Positions 6,549-10,434 of a stretch of DNA of 10,434 nt are shown here, piece by piece (positions within the stretch are counted from its first letter, which is position 1; the number at the start of each line of letters is the position of its first letter). The notes beneath the pieces were generated by a model. The model had not been told where the DNA came from, searched no databases, and saw only the letters and a program-made list of their open reading frames with translations. The position numbers were made by a program, and so were the translations under genes. The stretch spans positions 1 to 10,434 of the forward strand of contig JAEKLU010000109.1 in NCBI GenBank assembly GCA_019509685.1, in the 5' to 3' direction. The DNA is from Mesorhizobium sp. (lineage in GTDB: Bacteria > Pseudomonadota > Alphaproteobacteria > Rhizobiales > Rhizobiaceae).

Positions 6549-7690
6549 TCAGTTCGCCGCCTTGACCGGCTGGTCGCCCTGCGCGGCTGCATTGGCCGTT
6601 CCGGTTGCCAGCGGTTCGGCGCCGGCGGGCATCGGCTTGTCGGGCCGCCAGCTCGGCAGCGGCACATCGGCATAATTCTGGTTGGCCTGATCGACAAAAG
6701 CCTTGGGCGCCGGTCCAGTGGCGCCGCCGAGGCCGACCGCTATCAGCGTCGGATGGGCAAGCTTCACCTGATACGGCGATTTCGGCACGTCCTTGGCGGC
6801 AATTTCGGGGGCCGCCTCGGACTGCTCCTCTTTCGGCTTCTTCTTGCAGATCTCGTCTTGCATGTCGTTAGGCGACAGCGTGTCGCCGTAAGGCTTTAGA
6901 GCGGCCAGCGTGGGCGAACCCGCGGCCGGCGTATCAAATCCCTGGTCGAGCAGCTTTGCCGCCGCCTCGGCCCGGCTGACAGCGGATTTCTCGCCAAGCA
7001 CCACAGCAACCAGGGTGCGGCCGTTGCGGGTCGCCGAGCCGATCATGTTGAAGCCCGACGAACAGACGAAACCGGTCTTCATGCCGTCTGCGCCGGGATA
7101 GCGGCCGATGAGCAGATTGTAGTTGGGAAGCGCCTTCTTGCCGACGGCAAGGCCTTCGATCGAGAACCAGGGCGCATATTGCGGGAAATCGGTGCGCAAG
7201 GCCGTCACCAGCACCGCGAGGTCACGCGGTTCGGGTTGACGAAATGCGTTCCAACCATGCCGAGCCGCGCCGCCTCGGCGTTCATGCGATCGGCAAAGGC
7301 CGCTTGTGTCCCGCCGATGTTCTCGCCGACCGCCATGGCAATGTCGTTGGCCGATTTGACCAGCATCATCTTCAGCGCATTGTCGAGCCGCATCACCGAG
7401 CCCGGTTTGAAACCCATCTTGCTCGGCGGCTCGCCGGCCGAATGTTTCGTCACCTTGATCGGCGAATCGAGCGCCACCTCGCCTGCCTGAATCGCGCGGA
7501 AGGTGACATAGGCGGTCATCAGCTTGCTCAGCGAAGCCGGATACCAGCGTTTGAACGCATCCTGATGCTCGAGCACGTTGCCGCTCTTCAGGTCGAACAG
7601 GACCACCGGATTGGCGCGCGCTGCACCAACAAGCACCGGAAACGCCAGCGCACCCGCCAGCAATAGGTTGAGGAAATGCCTTGGCCGCAT
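6549..7690 (-). pseudogene. D-alanyl-D-alanine carboxypeptidase (S11, DacA/PBP5 type), split by deletion and frameshift
   Basis: The family trims the terminal D-Ala from peptidoglycan pentapeptides in the periplasm. The first fragment (7690-7205, 161 residues) has a Sec signal peptide with AARA before Asn27, the acyl-serine motif SLSK at 53-56 and SAN at 113-115. It runs normally to FVNPN (Asn154) and then goes out of frame to a TGA at 7205. The second fragment resumes in another frame with RDLAVLVTAL (from 7226) and carries KTG (DGMKTGF), the C-terminal domain and the stop at 6549. Between Asn154 and RDLA the family normally has about 11 residues (GL....Q.(S/T)(S/T)A). Only two bases remain here (7227-7228), which implies a net loss of about 31 nt. 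Restoring 31 nt gives an unbroken frame of 390 residues. As written, no product would hold all three catalytic motifs. A sequencing or assembly error cannot be excluded. An in-frame TAG two codons upstream fixes the ATG at 7690. Confidence 0.85.
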
Positions 7691-7703
7691 GATCTATTCC
7701 GAA
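7687..7703 (+). repeat. solo arm of the palindromic repeat at the carboxypeptidase start
   Basis: The 17 bases GCATGATCTATTCCGAA match 16 of 17 bases of the left part of copy 2 (6481-6497). No matching right arm is visible in the next 200 bases. The CAT at 7688-7690 inside it is the start codon of the carboxypeptidase gene on the minus strand. It looks like a partial or decayed copy of the same repeat; chance similarity is possible but unlikely at this length. Confidence 0.5.
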
Positions 7704-7909
7704 ATCGCCTCTTGCCGTAATCGCCGCTGGCTCCGTAAGATTTGGTTACACGATTGCCAGCATGATGCGATCCGACCCTCAACCCCGGACCGCATTTGTC
7801 GTGCTATTTACCCTATGTGACGCCAAAATGGCAGAGTGCCGGACAATCACAATTGCTGAGCAGCCGCTCTGAACCGACTGCCGTCAACCAACCAAGAGAT
7901 GGACCGATC

Positions 7910-9073
7910 ATGCCGATTTTGAACCGCGCCGCGGAGATGCAGGAAGAAGTTGCCGGCTGGCGGCGCCATCTGCACCAGACGCCGGAACTGAACTTCGATG
8001 TCTTCCGGACCGCCGACTTCGTTGCCGAGAAGCTGAAGGCTTTCGGCTGCGACGAGGTGGTGAGAGGGCTAGGCAAGACCGGCGTCGTCGGCATCATCCG
8101 CGGCCGCAAGGGCGATGGCTCGACTGTCGGCTTACGTGCCGACATGGACGCGCTGCCGATCGAGGAGATCACCGGCAAGCCGTGGGCCTCGACCGTTTCA
8201 GGCAAGATGCATGCCTGCGGCCATGACGGCCACACGGCCATGTTGCTGGGTGCGGCCAAATATCTCGCCGAGACGCGCAATTTCGCCGGCACCGTGGCGG
8301 TGATCTTCCAGCCGGCCGAGGAAGGCGGCGGTGGCGGCAACGAGATGGTCAAGGACGGCATGATGGACCGCTTCGGCATCGCCAAAGTGTTCGGCATGCA
8401 CAACATGCCGGGACTGCCCGTCGGCCAGTTCGCCATCAAGCCCGGCCCGATCATGGCCGCGACCGCCGAATTCACCATCACCGTCAAGGGCCGCGGCGGC
8501 CATGCGGCGATGCCGCACGGCACGATCGACCCGATCGTCATCACCAGCCAACTGGTCGTCGCTTTGCAGACCATTGCCTCGCGCAGCACCGACCCGGTCG
8601 AGGCCGTGGTGGTCTCGGTGACCAAGTTCCATGCCGGCGACGCCTATAACGTCATCCCCGAAAGCGCCCAGATCGCCGGCACGGTGCGCACGCTGAAGAA
8701 GGAAGTGGCCAGGAAATCAGAAGAGCGCATCCGCGCCATCTGCGCCGGCGTCGCCACCGCGTTCGGCGCCGTGATCGAGGTCGATTATGACGCCAACTAC
8801 CCGGTCACCTTCAACCATGCGGAAGAGACCGTCTTTGCCGGCGACATCGCGGCAGGCGTCGCCGGCGACAGTCATGTCCACCGCGCCATCCAGCCGGTGA
8901 TGGGCGGCGAGGATTTCTCCTACATGCTGGAAGCCCGCCCCGGCGCCTTCATCTTCATCGGCAACGGCGACTCAGCCGGCCTGCATCACCCGGCCTATGA
9001 CTTCAACGACGAGGTCATCCCGCACGGCATGAGCTATTGGGTGAAGCTGGCAGAAACGGCGCTGGCCGCCTGA
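7910..9073 (+). CDS. M20D-family amidohydrolase (hippurate hydrolase/aminoacylase type)
   Basis: This is a cytoplasmic metal-dependent peptidase-family hydrolase that removes an acyl group from N-acyl amino acids or similar amides; the substrate cannot be told from sequence. The 387-residue protein has RRHLHQTPEL at 18-27, LRADMDALPIEE at 75-86, HACGHDGH at 101-108 with probable metal ligands Cys103 and His105, QPAEEG at 134-139 (Glu137/138), HNMPGLPVG from His164, the dimerisation-domain GRGGHAAMPH at 194-203, GGEDFSYML at 332-340, and HHP with His360 near the end. This set is typical of the amidohydrolase/IAA-amino-acid-hydrolase group. The start at 7910 is chosen because the family begins about 15 residues before the RRHLHQ motif; an in-frame ATG at 7796 would add 38 residues of unconserved sequence. 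It has no signal peptide. It stands alone, divergent from the carboxypeptidase gene across 219 bp in which I see no confident promoter. Confidence 0.92.
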   Translation: MPILNRAAEMQEEVAGWRRHLHQTPELNFDVFRTADFVAEKLKAFGCDEVVRGLGKTGVVGIIRGRKGDGSTVGLRADMDALPIEEITGKPWASTVSGKMHACGHDGHTAMLLGAAKYLAETRNFAGTVAVIFQPAEEGGGGGNEMVKDGMMDRFGIAKVFGMHNMPGLPVGQFAIKPGPIMAATAEFTITVKGRGGHAAMPHGTIDPIVITSQLVVALQTIASRSTDPVEAVVVSVTKFHAGDAYNVIPESAQIAGTVRTLKKEVARKSEERIRAICAGVATAFGAVIEVDYDANYPVTFNHAEETVFAGDIAAGVAGDSHVHRAIQPVMGGEDFSYMLEARPGAFIFIGNGDSAGLHHPAYDFNDEVIPHGMSYWVKLAETALAA

Positions 9074-9087
9074 CGATCCGGTGGTCG

Positions 9088-9109
9088 AAGGCGGCGGCAT
9101 TGCCGCCTT
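9088..9109 (+). terminator. candidate terminator after the amidohydrolase gene
   Basis: AAGGCGGC and GCCGCCTT form a perfect 8-bp, very GC-rich stem around a 6-nt loop, 14 bases after the stop codon. The trailing T-run is only two bases, so it is a weak intrinsic terminator by sequence, though its position is right. Confidence 0.5.
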
Positions 9110-9113
9110 GCGA

Positions 9114-9131
9114 TCAGGCCATTTGGCCTGA
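9114..9131. repeat. second short hairpin after the amidohydrolase gene
   Basis: TCAGGCC and GGCCTGA are perfect 7-bp inverted arms around ATTT, four bases beyond the preceding hairpin. No T-run follows. It may add to transcription termination as a tandem pair or be a small regulatory palindrome. Confidence 0.4.
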
Positions 9132-9161
9132 CCGGACGAACGTCGAGGCGTCAGAGAGCCT

Positions 9162-9186
9162 CGGTCGCATACCGCGGTCGCATACC
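9162..9186 (+). repeat. tandem 13-nt repeat upstream of the tRNA promoter
   Basis: CGGTCGCATACC occurs at 9162-9173 and again at 9175-9186, identical and with a 13-nt period. The second copy ends two bases before the -35 box of the tRNA promoter candidate. It could be a local duplication or an upstream binding site; nothing else identifies it. Confidence 0.6.
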
Positions 9187-9188
9187 TC

Positions 9189-9217
9189 TTGGCGAACCGG
9201 CCCGAAGCGTTTATGTG
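9189..9217 (+). promoter_or_regulatory. candidate promoter for tRNA-Arg
   Basis: TTGGCG (9189-9194) and TATGTG (9212-9217) are spaced by exactly 17 nt, with C at -36 position style CTTGGC as in the rhizobial consensus. The -10 box ends 11 bases before the first base of the tRNA, a fitting distance for a short 5' leader. Confidence 0.5.
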
Positions 9218-9228
9218 TCGGGCCGCGT

Positions 9229-9305
9229 GGTCCCGTAGCTCAGTAGGATAGAGCGGCAGATTCCTAATCTGTAGGTCACAGGTTCGATTCCTGTCGGGAT
9301 CACCA
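9229..9305 (+). tRNA. tRNA-Arg (anticodon CCU)
   Basis: The sequence folds as a full cloverleaf of 77 nt including an encoded CCA. The acceptor stem GGTCCCG pairs with CGGGATC (one G-U pair), the D-arm is GCTC/GAGC, the anticodon stem is GCAGA/TCTGT, and the T-arm ACAGG-TTCGATT-CCTGT carries the conserved TTCGA. The anticodon loop TTCCTAA (9261-9267) gives CCT at 9263-9265, which decodes the rare arginine codon AGG. Five T's at 9308-9312 just past the CCA may help termination. No integrase or duplicated tRNA 3' end is visible on either side. Confidence 0.95.
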
Positions 9306-9334
9306 AGTTTTTCAAGGACTTGGCAAGCTCGCGC

Positions 9335-10222
9335 CTACTGAGGCTTGTCGCTCGGCGCCCATTTGAAGTGATCGCCATCCTTTTCGATGTGGCCGATACC
9401 CGGGAACGGGAAGTGGGGCGCAAAGATCAACTCCTGGTCCTTGGCGAGCGCGGCCAGCGTCTTGGCTCTGTTCTGCTCCGCTTCAGGCTTGTCGCCATCG
9501 AAGGCCACAGCCCAGTCGGGCTTGGCGAGCGACAGGATCGAGCTGTGTACGGTGTCGCCTATATCGAAAAGCCGTGCCTTCCCGGATTTGATCTGGTAGC
9601 CGACATGGCCGGGTGTGTGGCCCGTCAACGCGACCGAAATGATGCCGGGCGCCACTTGGGCGCCGGCCTTGAACGGCTTCACATGGTCGGCGATGACCTT
9701 GACGATATCGGCCACGCCATTGTTGGACTTGGCGAAGTTCCACTCCACATCCGACATCCGTATCGAGGCATTGGGGAAGGCAAGTTTGCCGTCCTTGACC
9801 AGTCCGCCGATATGATCTGGATGGGAATGGGTGATCAGGATTTCGTTGACGTCGCCGGGTTTCACGCCGGCCTTCGCCAGGCTGTCCTGCAGCGCGCCGC
9901 CGACGCCGGTGTCGATCAGCACGATCCTGTTCTTCGATTTCACCAGCAAGGCATCGACGCTCAGCGTGATGTTGTCGGTGGGTGCGCCCGCCGCCTTGAG
10001 CAGTTCGCTGACTTCCGCGGGGCTGTGGTCGATGCCGAAGGTCTTGCCATCGTTGGGTTTGACGAACTGGGCGTCGTGCAGCGCGACGATGTCGAGCTGG
10101 CCAAGCTTGAACGACTTGGCGTCTGGCAGTTGCGCCGGCATCTGCGCCATTGCCAACCCTTGATGGAGCGTCATCAAGGCCGTCATGGCCACCAGCCTGG
10201 CTGTGGATTTTAACATTGTCAT
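9335..10222 (-). CDS. exported metallo-beta-lactamase-fold hydrolase, methyl parathion hydrolase/lactonase-like
   Basis: This 295-residue protein has a Sec signal peptide of about 26 residues (charged MTMLKSTARL, a hydrophobic stretch, then LAMA before Gln27), so it should act in the periplasm. The MBL signature THSHPDHIGG at 131-140 gives His132, His134, Asp136 and His137; GHTPGH adds His202, FDIGDTVH adds Asp223, and FAPHFPFPG adds His270, a full dinuclear set. The 21- and 47-residue gaps between the last three ligands equal those I recall for methyl parathion hydrolase (His234, Asp255, His302), and FDGDKPEAEQNR and PFPGIGH resemble that group. Native substrates of the group include lactones and phosphotriesters; the substrate here is unknown. 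The start at 10222 has AGGA (10230-10233) seven bases upstream. The gene converges on the tRNA with a 29-bp gap. Confidence 0.88.
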   Translation of the reverse strand: MTMLKSTARLVAMTALMTLHQGLAMAQMPAQLPDAKSFKLGQLDIVALHDAQFVKPNDGKTFGIDHSPAEVSELLKAAGAPTDNITLSVDALLVKSKNRIVLIDTGVGGALQDSLAKAGVKPGDVNEILITHSHPDHIGGLVKDGKLAFPNASIRMSDVEWNFAKSNNGVADIVKVIADHVKPFKAGAQVAPGIISVALTGHTPGHVGYQIKSGKARLFDIGDTVHSSILSLAKPDWAVAFDGDKPEAEQNRAKTLAALAKDQELIFAPHFPFPGIGHIEKDGDHFKWAPSDKPQ

Positions 10223-10434
10223 GCCGATATCCTATCGCGGCGCGAGGCGTGACGGTACCGGATTGCCTCTCTTGCGGCAGGCATATTGGAGGACCGGTCT
10301 GATCACAAATTCGCTAGCGGATATAGGCCTTGGCGGGCCTCCGGCAATGAGTGCACGCCGCCAAAGATGAGACTTCCAATCGACACGCTGCCAAGCTCGC
10401 GGTGCTGACACGCCAGGCGGCTTGGCATATCGAG
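10223..10434. other. non-coding right end with an inverted repeat
   Basis: These 212 bases are upstream of the MBL-fold gene and hold no frame I can call. A minus-strand frame stays open from the edge to a TGA at 10303 (44 codons), but it has no recognisable motif. TGCCAAGC (10389-10396) and GCTTGGCA (10420-10427) are perfect 8-bp inverted arms 23 nt apart, which may be an operator or the start of a structure belonging to the next gene outside the window. Confidence 0.4.

Noticed and set aside
7796..7909. Longer start for the amidohydrolase at 7796
   Set aside because: The added 38 residues have no conserved character, and the family N-terminus fits the ATG at 7910.
9229..9334. tRNA-Arg as the attachment site of a genomic island
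   Set aside because: No integrase gene, no direct repeat of the tRNA 3' end and no shift in base composition is visible in the window; the flanking MBL-fold gene looks native.
9335..10213. A 297-codon plus-strand frame opposite the MBL-fold gene
   Set aside because: Shadow frame; the minus-strand product has a signal peptide, a full metal-ligand set and a good Shine-Dalgarno.

Overview
The window reads as ordinary chromosomal DNA of an alphaproteobacterium of the order Hyphomicrobiales (Rhizobiales), most like Mesorhizobium or a close relative. The reasons are the high GC content with strongly GC-biased third codon positions, the gene order aroB-aroK / small membrane protein-xerD-accA, and palindromic intergenic repeats of a type I associate with rhizobial genomes. 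The genus is an inference from remembered gene order and protein style, not from a search.

Layout from left to right. Positions 1-1174, minus strand: the shikimate pair aroK-aroB, overlapping by 4 nt, with aroB cut by the left edge. Positions 1368-3507, plus strand: a 50-residue single-pass membrane protein, the chromosome-dimer recombinase XerD, and AccA, the acetyl-CoA carboxyltransferase alpha subunit. Positions 3730-5324, plus strand: a lipoprotein L,D-transpeptidase of the YafK/DpaA type and a small TusA-family sulfur-carrier protein whose start codon lies inside a palindromic repeat. Positions 5343-7690, minus strand: a COG0523/CobW metallochaperone GTPase with a His/Asp-rich loop, then a second copy of the repeat, then a broken D-alanyl-D-alanine carboxypeptidase gene. 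Positions 7910-9073, plus strand: an M20D-type amidohydrolase, followed by hairpins. Positions 9229-9305: a tRNA-Arg(CCU) gene with a recognisable promoter. Positions 9335-10222, minus strand: an exported metallo-beta-lactamase-fold hydrolase whose metal ligands are spaced as in methyl parathion hydrolase. The last 212 bases hold no convincing gene.

Most genes are core housekeeping: aromatic amino acid synthesis, fatty acid synthesis, chromosome segregation and cell-envelope maintenance. Two envelope enzymes, the L,D-transpeptidase lipoprotein and the carboxypeptidase, act on peptidoglycan. I see no phage, insertion sequence, CRISPR array or defence island, and nothing that amounts to a new multi-gene system.

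The points most worth a second look are the carboxypeptidase gene, split by an apparent deletion of about 31 nt between its SxN and KTG motifs, and a repeat family that sits on or beside the start or stop codons of three neighbouring genes (the tusA-like gene, cobW and the carboxypeptidase).
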